DNA of 36,197 bases from Prevotellaceae bacterium (GCA_031270565.1 JAISXJ010000100.1:1-36197); one strand, 5' to 3'. Positions 18,112-27,678 are shown, numbered from the stretch's first letter. Notes: generated from the sequence alone by a model not told the origin. Translations and numbers: made by a program.

Positions 18112-18290
18112 CAGTTGTCCGCAAGGACAAAATGTGAATAACCGTAAGCGCAACTTACGGATAACGACGAAACACAACCAACCTCAACCCGTAGGGTTGA
18201 ACTAAATGATAATTCAACCCATACGGGTTGATGTTCAGCGTATTGCGATGTCCATAAGTTGCACTTACGGTTATTCACATAACACCCTAA
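18112..18290. repeat. Long imperfect palindromic (MITE-like) element
   Basis: Arms TGTGAATAACCGTAAGCGCAACTTACGG (18133-18160) and ccataagttgcacttacggttattcaca (18252-18279), 26/28 complementary; two internal CAACCC...GGGTTG hairpins. Confidence 0.8.
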
Positions 18291-18341
18291 CGGGCAAAAA
18301 AACGGTTTCCCAGACTGCCTGAATTGAAAATCGGCGAAGCC

Positions 18342-18433
18342 AAAGGCAGGACTTCTTAATCACTTGTCGCACCTTTCAGGTGCAGGTTCGTGAGGCTGCT
18401 TTTTTTTTACAAGATTGATAAAGTCCTGCCTTT
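18342..18433. repeat. Inverted repeat pair with internal hairpin
   Basis: AAAGGCAGGACTT (18342-18354) and AAGTCCTGCCTTT (18421-18433), perfect 13 bp; internal GCACCT-TTC-AGGTGC (18369-18383). Confidence 0.75.
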
Positions 18434-18491
18434 GCAGGCAGTGGTTGGTGTGTCGTGCTTATGCCGCAGGCGTGCCCTTTTGGGTAAAAAA

Positions 18492-18528
18492 ATCCTGCAC
18501 AGAAGCGATAAACGCTTCTGTGCAGGAT
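18492..18528 (-). terminator. Strong intrinsic terminator hairpin
   Basis: ATCCTGCACAGAAGCG-ATAAA-CGCTTCTGTGCAGGAT perfect 16-bp stem followed on the minus strand by a T7 run. Confidence 0.9.
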
Positions 18529-18558
18529 CCTCTTTTTCTGAAAACAAATATCTGAAAA

Positions 18559-19023
18559 CTAAACTTTATATTGTTTGCGCCACAGCAGCATGCCATAGCC
18601 AATTGCTAATAGCAACAGTAATAACAGCCCTTCGCCCACTGGGCCAGTATTTTGACTTCCGTTAGGATTGGTGCCGCCGGTATCGCCATCATCCTCTCCG
18701 GGGAAATCATCATCACCGGTACCGTCCCCTATATCTCTGAACAAAGATGGACGTTTTTTTGATTTTGACGACGATGCGCTATTCACTTCACCGAAGATGC
18801 CGTCGTAATGTCCGTATTTTCCCGCAATGTCTCCCAAATTTCTGATTTCTGTTTGCCATCCGGCATCACTCTGCTGATACGAGGACACCTTTCCATAGCT
18901 GCCATAAGGTGTTTCCGAAGAAAACGGACGGTTATAAAAATTCTCATAGGCTGTTTGTGCCGATACGCCTGTCGTAAACGTAGCGAAGAGTGTTATCAAC
19001 AAAATTTTTCTTATCTGATTCAT
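18559..19023 (-). CDS. Small secreted protein with C-terminal motif-TM-basic anchor
   Basis: Signal peptide (MNQIRKILLITLFATFTTGVSAQ); acidic low-complexity linker; C-terminus PVGEGLLLLLLLAIGYGMLLWRKQYKV. Confidence 0.75.
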   Translation of the reverse strand: MNQIRKILLITLFATFTTGVSAQTAYENFYNRPFSSETPYGSYGKVSSYQQSDAGWQTEIRNLGDIAGKYGHYDGIFGEVNSASSSKSKKRPSLFRDIGDGTGDDDFPGEDDGDTGGTNPNGSQNTGPVGEGLLLLLLLAIGYGMLLWRKQYKV

Positions 19024-19037
19024 ATCGTTCTGTTTTT

Positions 19038-21266
19038 TTAGTATGTAAATTTGGTGGTAACACTTCTTGCGCCTTCCAGACGAGCTATATAGATGCCTGT
19101 GGTAAGCGATAGCGCTATCTGCTGTGCCGGTGCGGCAGAAACAACGCCTGTATAAATGGTGCGTCCCTGTGCATCGAATATGCTTAATGTGGCGCCAAGG
19201 TCAACCTCTGATAGATTCGAGAGATAAACAGTGCCGTTTTTGTGCCATACTACAGGCATCTCAAGTCCCGTATCGGGGTTCTGAGGATCGGGGGTCGGTA
19301 TCGACGATACAAAATGAACCAGAAAACGATCTTCAGGATCATTGGGCGTCGCATTGAACGTGTAACGTCCGCCGGTTGCCAAAAGGTCGGTAAACTGACC
19401 CGTCATCAGGTCTTCTATCCACAAACCGTTACCTACTGTCAGGCTTTCCATACGCGATGCTGTGATGTTAAACTGTCCGCCGTTAGCGCCCGGCTTAAAG
19501 GAGAGTTTAACAGGCTCCATTTCGGACGGTACGGCATTAGCCGAGAGTTTGGAATTATTGTCCGATACGGAATAGAGCTGGAAAACATCATTGCCGTTCA
19601 GAAGCTTATCTGTGTCCTGAGAGTCTTTCTCGCGCGAAGACCCGCTGCGGATGCCGATAATTGCATGGTCATACCAGTATGCATTATCTGTCGGAGAAAC
19701 ACGGAACAGCACTTCATCAATGAAACTTGAAACCGCCGGTGCAGCGTATTGTGCCGGTGCATGTGCTATACCTGCCCCCGAGTGAGTGTCATATACATTC
19801 TTTGCACTGTTTCCATGCACAAGTAAATCAGGCGTGATAGCGAAATCACCGGCGACACTATTCGCTTTGTTTACACGCAACATCATAATACCTCCTGCAG
19901 GAATCACCAAAGGAAAGCCTGATTGAAGTTGTGCTTTTCCGGCGGTATTATCACTTGTGTTAGATGTAAAAAGCACATACGTTGTTGCTCCATTGGGAAG
20001 ATAATAAAACGTGTTTGAAAACTTAATACCACTAGAGCCGGTGTTATGTATTTTTGTAATAAGTTTCTGTACATCAATAGCAGCCGAATAAGAGTTGCCA
20101 ATTATCCAGTTGACAGTAGCACTACCATTACTAGCGGTAGCGATTGTACGTTTAATCTCCGCATCAGCAAAAAGTTGTTCAGATTCTACCGTCATACAAA
20201 ACGGCGCTCCATCAAAAGCATACGTATCTGCCCAATAGCCATCTTCAGAGTTATCCCGTTTAGGCCAGGAACCCGGACCGCCATTGGCAAGTCCATTGCC
20301 GCCGCCATTGGCTTCAAAAGCATCCCAATAAGTAGCATCCTGTCCCATAAGCAACTGTATCAGATATGCCTGTCCGCCGTTTAATACTTCATCCGGGTAT
20401 CGGAAATAATGTGCTCCGCTGATAGTAGTCCCACTACTCTTACTGTTCGCGTAAGGGTATGCCACATGATCATTGGCAGCTGTAAGCATCTGACGTACAT
20501 ACTGTCCGGCAAAATATCCCGTCCGTAAAGTTTTAAATGGAGAGGCAAATCCTAATGATGCTGTAGCGGTTGGGGCGGAGGAGTTATTGGCAGGACGAAG
20601 CGGCGCCACGTGGCGCTCAACAATCACCAGACCGGCTGTAACAGCGTTGTTGCCGTTTACTGAAGGAGACAAACCGGTTATACGCAGTGAGGCATCGTAG
20701 ATTTTAGAATTGTATAATCCTGATTTCAATCTGAGTTTTCCGGTAGCTGCGGTAGCTATATTTCCTGCAGAAGAAGTGTTTTTAAGCGTTCTGGCATCCA
20801 TACCCATTCTCGGTTCCAGCACAACCAAATCGCTTGTACCTATCACCACATGGGGGAAAGCAATAAATTTCTCGGAACGCTCATTAAAATTGCTCTGTTC
20901 ATCTTTTGAAGTAATGTAGCGAGTGCTCGCACTATGCCCACTTTCGTCAGCAAAAATAAATACGCCATTTATTCCCTCAGTGGCAGTTCTAATAAACACG
21001 CTGTCTGAAGAGCCTTGAAAGAAACTGCCGGTCAGTTTAGTGATACCTTCCTGTACAATTTTACATGCCGTACCGGTAGAAGAGTCTTCAGCCAGAAAGT
21101 CACCCTTGATGTAGAGCGTCGTAGCATCCGTAGCGTCGGAGCGAGTATCCACGTACATGTCTCCGACATTCACCATTTTTACGGAGGCTGGTGTAAAAAA
21201 CAGATTGTCTGCCCCAAAAAGCATCAGAGGCGACAAGAGACAACTTAATAATAATAATTTTTTCAT
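19038..21266 (-). CDS. Large secreted surface protein with T9SS-type C-terminal domain
   Basis: Signal peptide; C-terminus VYLSNLSEVDLGATLSIFDAQGRTIYTGVV...ALSLTTGIYIARLEGARSVTTKFTY; 14 bp upstream of the 18559-19023 gene. Confidence 0.8.
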   Translation of the reverse strand: MKKLLLLSCLLSPLMLFGADNLFFTPASVKMVNVGDMYVDTRSDATDATTLYIKGDFLAEDSSTGTACKIVQEGITKLTGSFFQGSSDSVFIRTATEGINGVFIFADESGHSASTRYITSKDEQSNFNERSEKFIAFPHVVIGTSDLVVLEPRMGMDARTLKNTSSAGNIATAATGKLRLKSGLYNSKIYDASLRITGLSPSVNGNNAVTAGLVIVERHVAPLRPANNSSAPTATASLGFASPFKTLRTGYFAGQYVRQMLTAANDHVAYPYANSKSSGTTISGAHYFRYPDEVLNGGQAYLIQLLMGQDATYWDAFEANGGGNGLANGGPGSWPKRDNSEDGYWADTYAFDGAPFCMTVESEQLFADAEIKRTIATASNGSATVNWIIGNSYSAAIDVQKLITKIHNTGSSGIKFSNTFYYLPNGATTYVLFTSNTSDNTAGKAQLQSGFPLVIPAGGIMMLRVNKANSVAGDFAITPDLLVHGNSAKNVYDTHSGAGIAHAPAQYAAPAVSSFIDEVLFRVSPTDNAYWYDHAIIGIRSGSSREKDSQDTDKLLNGNDVFQLYSVSDNNSKLSANAVPSEMEPVKLSFKPGANGGQFNITASRMESLTVGNGLWIEDLMTGQFTDLLATGGRYTFNATPNDPEDRFLVHFVSSIPTPDPQNPDTGLEMPVVWHKNGTVYLSNLSEVDLGATLSIFDAQGRTIYTGVVSAAPAQQIALSLTTGIYIARLEGARSVTTKFTY

Positions 21267-21394
21267 ACGTTGCTTGTTTGATTTTAGTTATATGTTTACT
21301 ATATATAGTATAAAATTTTATTTTTCAGAATATGTTACACATCCAATTCGTCCTGTAATCAGGATATACACCCATACTTTGACAACAACCGTGC

Positions 21395-21402
21395 CAAAGA
21401 TA
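21395..21402 (-). promoter_or_regulatory. Bacteroidetes -7 promoter element (TATCTTTG) for the T9SS protein gene
   Basis: Reverse complement of caaagata, ~130 bp upstream of start 21266. Confidence 0.5.
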
Positions 21403-21806
21403 CGGTATAAAGTTGCTGCAAGCGCCTTTAAAACCCCGCAAAAAATACGTTAATAATCTAATTACCATAATGTTATTATGCTTTTTCAGGCTCAAAATAT
21501 TTTTTATTTGTTTATAATATTTATGCTTTTTTGTATCGCATAACCTCTATTTGAGCCATTAAAAGTTTCCGTATCATTAAAAGTCCGGTACAACTTGTTC
21601 ATTCAACAATTCGGGGTGCAAAGGTACATCTTTTTTTTTATAATGAATAATATTTTAGTGAACAGTTTATAGTTTTTAGAGTTTAGAGTTTAGTTATTAG
21701 TGAATAGTGAGTAGAGTTTAGAGTGTAGTTTTTAGTTATTAGAGTTTAGTTATTAGTGAATAATACCCGTTGTGCAATTAGAAAACGATAAAAAGTCCTT
21801 TCACTA

Positions 21807-21909
21807 CCCCTCGTTTGTAACGAGGGGTAAATGATTATCTCGTTTGTAACGAGATTGGTCGTTGAAAACAACCAACCAATAACTCCTCGTCTCTGACGAG
21901 GAGTAGTGG
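21807..21909. repeat. REP-like hairpin cluster, copy B, adjacent to RAYT 3' end
   Basis: CCCCTCGTTTGTAACGAGGGG hairpin plus the three-hairpin module ctcgtttgtaacgag/attggtcgttgaaaacaacc/aaccaataactcctcgtctctgacgaggagtagtgg. Confidence 0.85.
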
Positions 21910-22458
21910 CTACACTTCATCTATTTCTATTACAGCGCTTAATCCCGCATAGTTTCGAGCAGAAGAAAATAAATATTCTTCTGCCTTTGCCACAATACCG
22001 GTACGTACCGGATTTTCGTGAACATAATTTATCCGTTGCTCTATCATTTCTGTTGTTGTTAATTCTACCGGATGACTTTTATCCTGCCAAAAACGATGGT
22101 GTTCAATGCGATGGTCAAACTTTCCGACATATTCAAAACGGTACAAAATCCAGTCTCTCCGGCTTTCCGGCAATTGTTTTAGTTCTTCCAACATAGATTT
22201 TGCCGTGTGTTTTTTATAGTCCCTGATAAAATCACTCATTCTGAAAGGTGGCTCTACACTGCAAACCAAGTGTAAATGATTTGTCATCAAACACCATGCA
22301 TATAATTTTAGCCCTTTGTTTTTTCGGCAATATGTCAACGATTCGGCAATTATGTTTTTGTAAATAAGGCGCGTAAATACATCTACCCAATCAGTTATGG
22401 TAAATGTAAGAAAATAAACACCGTCCTGTTTTTCTACTCTATAATTCTCTGATGACAT
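21910..22458 (-). CDS. REP-associated tyrosine transposase (RAYT; Y1/IS200-like HUH family)
   Basis: YFLTFTITDWVDVFTR, AWCLMTNHLHLVCSVEPPFRMSDFIRDYKKHTAKSM, YVHENPVRTGIVAKAEEYLFSSARNY. Confidence 0.9.
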   Translation of the reverse strand: MSSENYRVEKQDGVYFLTFTITDWVDVFTRLIYKNIIAESLTYCRKNKGLKLYAWCLMTNHLHLVCSVEPPFRMSDFIRDYKKHTAKSMLEELKQLPESRRDWILYRFEYVGKFDHRIEHHRFWQDKSHPVELTTTEMIEQRINYVHENPVRTGIVAKAEEYLFSSARNYAGLSAVIEIDEV

Positions 22459-22485
22459 ATTTTTCTATCTGTTTCCTATTGTTTT

Positions 22486-22568
22486 CGTTTGTAAACGACT
22501 TACCATTTGCCTCTCGTTACAAACGAGATTACCATTTACCCCTCGTTACAAACGAGGGGTAAATGGTA
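22486..22568. repeat. REP-like hairpin cluster on the 5' side of RAYT
   Basis: CTCGTTACAAACGAG (22513-22527) and perfect 18-bp stem TACCATTTACCCCTCGTT-ACA-AACGAGGGGTAAATGGTA (22530-22568). Confidence 0.85.
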
Positions 22569-22671
22569 AGGATAATTATTATTTATTATTTACTATTCAC
22601 AGAGAACTGATTACTCCGGTGCAAACAAAATACCAATTAATAGGCATTGCTCCCTTGAAAGACGTGCCATA

Positions 22672-22679
22672 CCTTTGCG
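22672..22679 (+). promoter_or_regulatory. Bacteroidetes -7 promoter element (TACCTTTG)
   Basis: TAnnTTTG match 24 bp upstream of the TonB receptor ATG. Confidence 0.6.
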
Positions 22680-22702
22680 CCGTTCAAAAATAATGCTTCC
22701 TT

Positions 22703-25096
22703 ATGACAGGTCTTAAAAGGTTTTTATGTTTGCATGTTCTTCTTTGCGCGTCCATGACCTCAATCGCACAGAATATTTACGGTACGGTAACAGACTGCGC
22801 CAATCATCAAACCCTTGCAGGCGTCTTTGTGAGAATCGCAGGAACGCATACAGGGACTTCCTCAGGCAATGACGGCAAATATGCTATTACCGGACTTAAA
22901 GCAGACATTTATACGGTAGAATTTTCCTGTATTGGGATGAAATCCGTTCGCAAGGAGGTGCGGGTTGAAGGCAGTCAGGACAGTCAGTTGAACATCTGTA
23001 TGGAAGCCACACAGGAAAAACTTGACGAGGTATCCGTAGAAGCCAAAAGCCCCGTACAGCGTCTGCGGGAGTCATCATACAATGTGATTGCCGTCGATAC
23101 AAGGGCGTTACAGAATACATCACTCAATCTTTCCCACGCGCTCGACCGCGTCTCCGGCGTCAAGATTCGAGAGACGGGCGGCGTGGGCAGCAGTTCACAT
23201 ATCTCTTTGAACGGTTTTAGTGGACGTCACGTCAAGCTGTTTATGGACGGGATGCCAATGGAAAGTTTCGGTACGTCGTTTCGACTGAATAATATCCCCG
23301 TACACCTTGCCGAACGCATAGAGGTTTATAAAGGTGTTGTGCCTATCGAACTTGGCGGCGATGCGCTTGGCGGCGCTATCAACATCATTACGGGACAGTC
23401 GCGCAGAACGTCTGTTGATGCGTCCTTTTCCTACGGTTCGTTCAATACGTACAAAGCAAACATTGACGTAATCTATTCGGCACGCAACGGTTTTTTCGTT
23501 CGCCTCAATGCCTATCAGAACTATTCCGACAACAGCTACAAAGTGAAAACCCGCCTGCTTACTTTCCACGCCGACGGAAGCAGCAACTATTCCCGTGAGG
23601 ATTACTGGTTTCGCCGTTTCCACGATAACTATCACAATGAAGCCGTCGTTGTTAACACGGGCGTAGCGAAAAAAAAATGGGCTGACCGTTTGCAATTTAA
23701 GTTTACATACAGTCGCGAAAAACAGGACATACAGCACGCCAATCTGATGAAGATAGTTTATGGCGGACGCGAACGCCGCGCGCAAAGCATTATTCCGGCA
23801 TTGAGTTATGAGAAGCGCAATTTGTTTGTTCCCAATCTTAACCTCCGTCTGTCAGCGAACTATAGTCTTGCCCGCAACAACAATATTGATACGCTTGCGC
23901 GTCAATACAATTGGCAAGGCGAGTATCGCACAAAGAGCTTCAAGGGCGAAGGGCAATATACAATGGGCGAATACGACAACCGCAGTATGTCGGTTTCGGC
24001 AGGTATCAATTATCGGTTGAATGAGCGACACCTGTTTGCGTTTAACAACCTATACAGCAGCTTCAACCGTCGTGCAACGGACGCCGTCGCCAACAGCGAA
24101 ACAACTACCGCCGCCACCTTTATGCGCCGGACAAACGCCAAAAACGTGCTGGGTCTCTCTTACCGTTTCGAGCCGTCCAAAATCTGGAACGCTTCCGCCT
24201 TTATCAAACGTTACGACGTTACCGTTCGCGGTCCGATAAATATATCAACCAACACAACCACGGTTGTTTACGAAGAGCAGCAACGCTCTTTTGGCACAAA
24301 CGGCTACGGCATTGCGGCTACCGTTCATCCCTCCGCTGCCTGGCAGTTGAAAACTTCCTTTGAGAAAGCATATCGCCTGCCGTCGGAAACCGAACTCTTT
24401 GGCGACGAGTCGCTTGAAACCGGCGATGCCGGTCTGCGCCCCGAAAACAGCCTCAACCTGAACGTAAATATCTCCTATGAGCACACTTTCGCCAAAGTTC
24501 ATACCATCGTCTGCGATGCAGGACTGATTTACCGCGATACCCGCGACTACATTCGCCGCCAGATTGAACAGCGTTATGGCGGCGCATTTTATACCAATCA
24601 CGGGCAGGTACGCAATTATGGCGTCGATATTGAGGCGCGTTATTTCTACAAAAAAATGTTCTCCCTCGGCGGCAATGTAACATATCAGGACATCCGAAAT
24701 ATGGAACGTTACAGCGCTACCGGCAGGGAACTGATTTATTATCGCGACCGGATGCCGAATGTGCCTTACCTCTTCGGCAATGCAGATGCAAATCTGCAAA
24801 TTAATGACTGTTTTCGACGGGGTAATGTCCTCTCTTTCGGGTATAATATGCGCTACGTACACTCATTCTTCCGCGACTGGGCAAGCGAAGGCGGCGACAT
24901 CATTATACCGAAACAGCTTTCACACGACCTGAACATCCTTTATTCACTCCGTAACGGACGCTACAACATTGCCGTAGAGGCGCTTAATATCACCAACGAA
25001 ATACTCTACGACAATTACAGCCTGCAAAAGCCGGGGCGAAGCTTTATGGTCAAACTCAGATATTTCTTTCGTAACAGAGATATACAACCCAATTAA
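22703..25096 (+). CDS. TonB-dependent outer membrane receptor with carboxypeptidase-regulatory-like N-terminal domain
   Basis: Signal peptide; IYGTVTDCANHQTLAGVFVRI; plug VSGVKIRETGGVGSSSHISLNGFSGRHVKLFMDGMPM...IEVYKGVVPIELGGDALGGAINIIT; C-terminal beta-barrel. Confidence 0.93.
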   Translation: MTGLKRFLCLHVLLCASMTSIAQNIYGTVTDCANHQTLAGVFVRIAGTHTGTSSGNDGKYAITGLKADIYTVEFSCIGMKSVRKEVRVEGSQDSQLNICMEATQEKLDEVSVEAKSPVQRLRESSYNVIAVDTRALQNTSLNLSHALDRVSGVKIRETGGVGSSSHISLNGFSGRHVKLFMDGMPMESFGTSFRLNNIPVHLAERIEVYKGVVPIELGGDALGGAINIITGQSRRTSVDASFSYGSFNTYKANIDVIYSARNGFFVRLNAYQNYSDNSYKVKTRLLTFHADGSSNYSREDYWFRRFHDNYHNEAVVVNTGVAKKKWADRLQFKFTYSREKQDIQHANLMKIVYGGRERRAQSIIPALSYEKRNLFVPNLNLRLSANYSLARNNNIDTLARQYNWQGEYRTKSFKGEGQYTMGEYDNRSMSVSAGINYRLNERHLFAFNNLYSSFNRRATDAVANSETTTAATFMRRTNAKNVLGLSYRFEPSKIWNASAFIKRYDVTVRGPINISTNTTTVVYEEQQRSFGTNGYGIAATVHPSAAWQLKTSFEKAYRLPSETELFGDESLETGDAGLRPENSLNLNVNISYEHTFAKVHTIVCDAGLIYRDTRDYIRRQIEQRYGGAFYTNHGQVRNYGVDIEARYFYKKMFSLGGNVTYQDIRNMERYSATGRELIYYRDRMPNVPYLFGNADANLQINDCFRRGNVLSFGYNMRYVHSFFRDWASEGGDIIIPKQLSHDLNILYSLRNGRYNIAVEALNITNEILYDNYSLQKPGRSFMVKLRYFFRNRDIQPN

Positions 25097-25118
25097 TAAA
25101 TTTAAAACACTAATTTTT

Positions 25119-26414
25119 ATGATTACAAATTGCAAACGATTACTTTTAACTCTTTTTACCGGTATTATTTTATGTGTACCCGTTGTTACTTTTATTTCGT
25201 GTAAAAACGACCCGTCGATACCGGAAAGGCAGGGCGCCTTTTTTATTTCGGCTACTGGAGAAACAACGCAGTACATTCTGCGGACAGATAACCCTGAATC
25301 GGGCGTTATGTCTATTGCCGACAACGTTAAAACCCTTGAACTGTCGGGATATACGTGGATTTTCAACAGCAACCCGTCTGTTGCCGTAGGGCTGATTTAC
25401 CAGCAGGGTGATCCGGGCATTGGACTTGGATACGTCCTGAATGACGACGGCTCGCTCTACGAAGCGGGACAGTTTCTCATTACCTCGCGTTTTACGTCTT
25501 ACGGCTTTTTTGACCGTTACGCCCTGACAAGCGTTGGCGGTCAAACCCCCGTCGATGCGCAGGGTAACGCCCTGACGGACACGGCTGGCAATGCACGTGC
25601 AGACGGCGTAACGTTCAACTTCATCGACCTGAATAACGGCTTCACGCTACAGGAAAAGACCATTACTACGCTCAATATCACCGGCAACGGCGAGCAGGCG
25701 ACTTTTTCCGGCATTGTGGACATTGGCGACGGTGAGTTCCTTACAAGTCTGGTCGTTTCCAAGCCCAAAGACCCGAACGCCGGCGGCGGCTCAAGCTCAG
25801 GCACAATAACTTACCCCGACAGCGTTTGGGTAGCCGCGTTCGACGCCAGCCTGAACCTGAAGCGCCTCTACCGCGATGACCGAATCAGCTACTCCTCCGG
25901 ACGCTTCCGTTCGCAGTACTATGCGCAGATGGCAAAGGTGGATAATGGCGACGTGTACGTCTTTTCCGGGTCGTATGAAAGCGCTACAACCCGTCCGGCA
26001 GGCGCGTTGCGGATAAAAAGAGGCGCGACAACTTTTGACGCCTCGTATTATTTCAACATTGAAGAAAAAACCGAAGGTTACCGTTTCCGCAAGGTCTGGC
26101 ACATCGCGGGCGACTGTTTCCTGCTCGAACTCTATAACGACATTGTGCCGACGGCGACAGGTGTGGCTACGCAGTATGGCGTGGTGGATGTCGCCGGCAA
26201 GACCTTTAAATGGGTAACAGGAATCCCCGCTAAGGATAAAATCACGGCTACGGGGCTGCCCACCGTGGCAGACGGCAAAATCTATTTCCCGATTGCAGCA
26301 GAAGCCTCTGACCCTGCCATTTATATCATCGACCCCGCAACGGCATCGGCAACAAAGGGACTGAGCATTGCGGGCGCGACAAGTATTAATGCTATCGGAA
26401 AACTTACACACTAA
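25119..26414 (+). CDS. DUF4374-like lipoprotein
   Basis: Lipobox-like VVTFISCKND; FISATGETTQYILRTDNPESG...; directly downstream of a TonB receptor. Family assignment from memory, not searched. Confidence 0.65.
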   Translation: MITNCKRLLLTLFTGIILCVPVVTFISCKNDPSIPERQGAFFISATGETTQYILRTDNPESGVMSIADNVKTLELSGYTWIFNSNPSVAVGLIYQQGDPGIGLGYVLNDDGSLYEAGQFLITSRFTSYGFFDRYALTSVGGQTPVDAQGNALTDTAGNARADGVTFNFIDLNNGFTLQEKTITTLNITGNGEQATFSGIVDIGDGEFLTSLVVSKPKDPNAGGGSSSGTITYPDSVWVAAFDASLNLKRLYRDDRISYSSGRFRSQYYAQMAKVDNGDVYVFSGSYESATTRPAGALRIKRGATTFDASYYFNIEEKTEGYRFRKVWHIAGDCFLLELYNDIVPTATGVATQYGVVDVAGKTFKWVTGIPAKDKITATGLPTVADGKIYFPIAAEASDPAIYIIDPATASATKGLSIAGATSINAIGKLTH

Positions 26415-26418
26415 TACT

Positions 26419-27261
26419 ATGATTAAGTTACTGTTACAACTTCTGCTGTTTTTGGTGGACAACGTCCAGCTGTTGACGACACTCTTTGTGATGACAGGGA
26501 TATTTCTCCTGCTTGCAAAGTCAATCAAGAAGCATGCAGCGTTATATTACATCCTCTTTGCGCTCCCTGCTTTGCTGTTTGTTTTCAGGGAAATATGTTC
26601 GCTTTTCGACTGGAACATAATCAGTTATACACGCGATTCCATATTGGGACAGATAATGCGCGAGTACATCCACGTAGCCGGTTTTGCCTTTCCATTGCTG
26701 ATTATCATCATGTTTATCGGCGCTTTGCCTGCGCAAAACCCTTACGTAAAGCGGTTGATGATGATTCGCAAAGAGCTGTCGATTATCTCCGGCTTTCCCA
26801 TAATTGTACACTTCTGGGTGAGAGTACGTCATATTGGCGGCTCCTTTGAGTTTTTTGCCGACACGGATACTTATATGGAGACGCACCGGCAAATAAACAG
26901 CGCTCTGGGAGCAGGGCTGACGAACTCCGCCTTTTTGCTTGGAATACTGATGTTTGTGCTGTTCATTATCCTGTGGATAACTTCGTTTGATGTCATCCAA
27001 AAACGTTTGGGTCTCATACGCTGGAAAAAGATACAGCGCTGGTCATACGTACTTTACGCGATGCTCTTTGCACATTCGGTTCTGCTCAAGGTGGGCGGGC
27101 TTCTCAACGCCGGTGGCGGCGGACACGGTCACGGCGGTAGGGGCGGCAATATGACGCTCTCCCTGACGGTCGGTCTGATTTCAACCTGTCTTATATTTGG
27201 GACGTACCTTGTTTTACGTTTACGAAAGCAGATGAAACAGGCGCATCGAAATATTGAATAG
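26419..27261 (+). CDS. Multi-TM membrane protein, possibly ferric-reductase-like
   Basis: Several hydrophobic helices; HFWVRVRHIGG, WSYVLYAMLFAHSVLLKVGG, His/Gly-rich GGGGHGHGGRGG; ATG 26419 directly after the DUF4374-like gene. Confidence 0.6.
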   Translation: MIKLLLQLLLFLVDNVQLLTTLFVMTGIFLLLAKSIKKHAALYYILFALPALLFVFREICSLFDWNIISYTRDSILGQIMREYIHVAGFAFPLLIIIMFIGALPAQNPYVKRLMMIRKELSIISGFPIIVHFWVRVRHIGGSFEFFADTDTYMETHRQINSALGAGLTNSAFLLGILMFVLFIILWITSFDVIQKRLGLIRWKKIQRWSYVLYAMLFAHSVLLKVGGLLNAGGGGHGHGGRGGNMTLSLTVGLISTCLIFGTYLVLRLRKQMKQAHRNIE

Positions 27262-27292
27262 ATAGAACGTGCTGTTTTGTTGATAAAAAGAG

Positions 27293-27328
27293 AGCTGGAT
27301 ACAGTATAATAGGGTACTGTATCCGGCT
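27293..27328 (+). terminator. Intrinsic terminator after the TonB receptor cassette
   Basis: AGCTGGATACAGTA-taataggg-TACTGTATCCGGCT followed by T-run. Confidence 0.9.
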
Positions 27329-27374
27329 TTTTTCGGTTAATTCAGTTGTCAGTTTTCAGTTGTCAGTGAATAAA

Positions 27375-27474
27375 ATTGGCTACGCCGAACGTTGTATTCG
27401 TGTATTTGTGGCTAAATTATTTTTAAAACAGCCCCATTTTTCACAGGATTAACAGGATGCTCAAGATAATGATT
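27375..27474. repeat. ~100-bp intergenic repeat, inverted copy of 34891-34994
   Basis: attggctacgccgaacgttgtattcgtgtatttgtggcta...acagccccatttttcacaggattaacaggatgctcaaga matches reverse complement of 34891-34994. Confidence 0.85.
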
Positions 27475-27639
27475 TTTTATTTTTGAACACTGATAACGCA
27501 GATTAGACACGATTTTCACAGATAGAAATCTGGTGTTTATCTGTTAAATCTGTGTCATCTGTGTTCTGTTTTTTATTTTTGACAAACTGAAAACTGAAAA
27601 ACTAAACTCTAAACTCTACAAACTACAAACTAAAAGAAC

Positions 27640-27647
27640 TACCTTTG
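27640..27647 (+). promoter_or_regulatory. Bacteroidetes -7 promoter element (TACCTTTG) for purA
   Basis: TAnnTTTG match 32 bp upstream of ATG. Confidence 0.6.
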
Positions 27648-27678
27648 CACGGTAAAAAAATAATTAAAAAAGAAATTT

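Noticed and set aside
18093-18278. 61-aa ORF
   Set aside because: Falls entirely in the nested palindromic element; likely fortuitous.
23195-23785. 196-aa minus-strand ORF (and 24245-24862, 205 aa)
   Set aside because: Antisense to the TonB receptor; no domain recognised.
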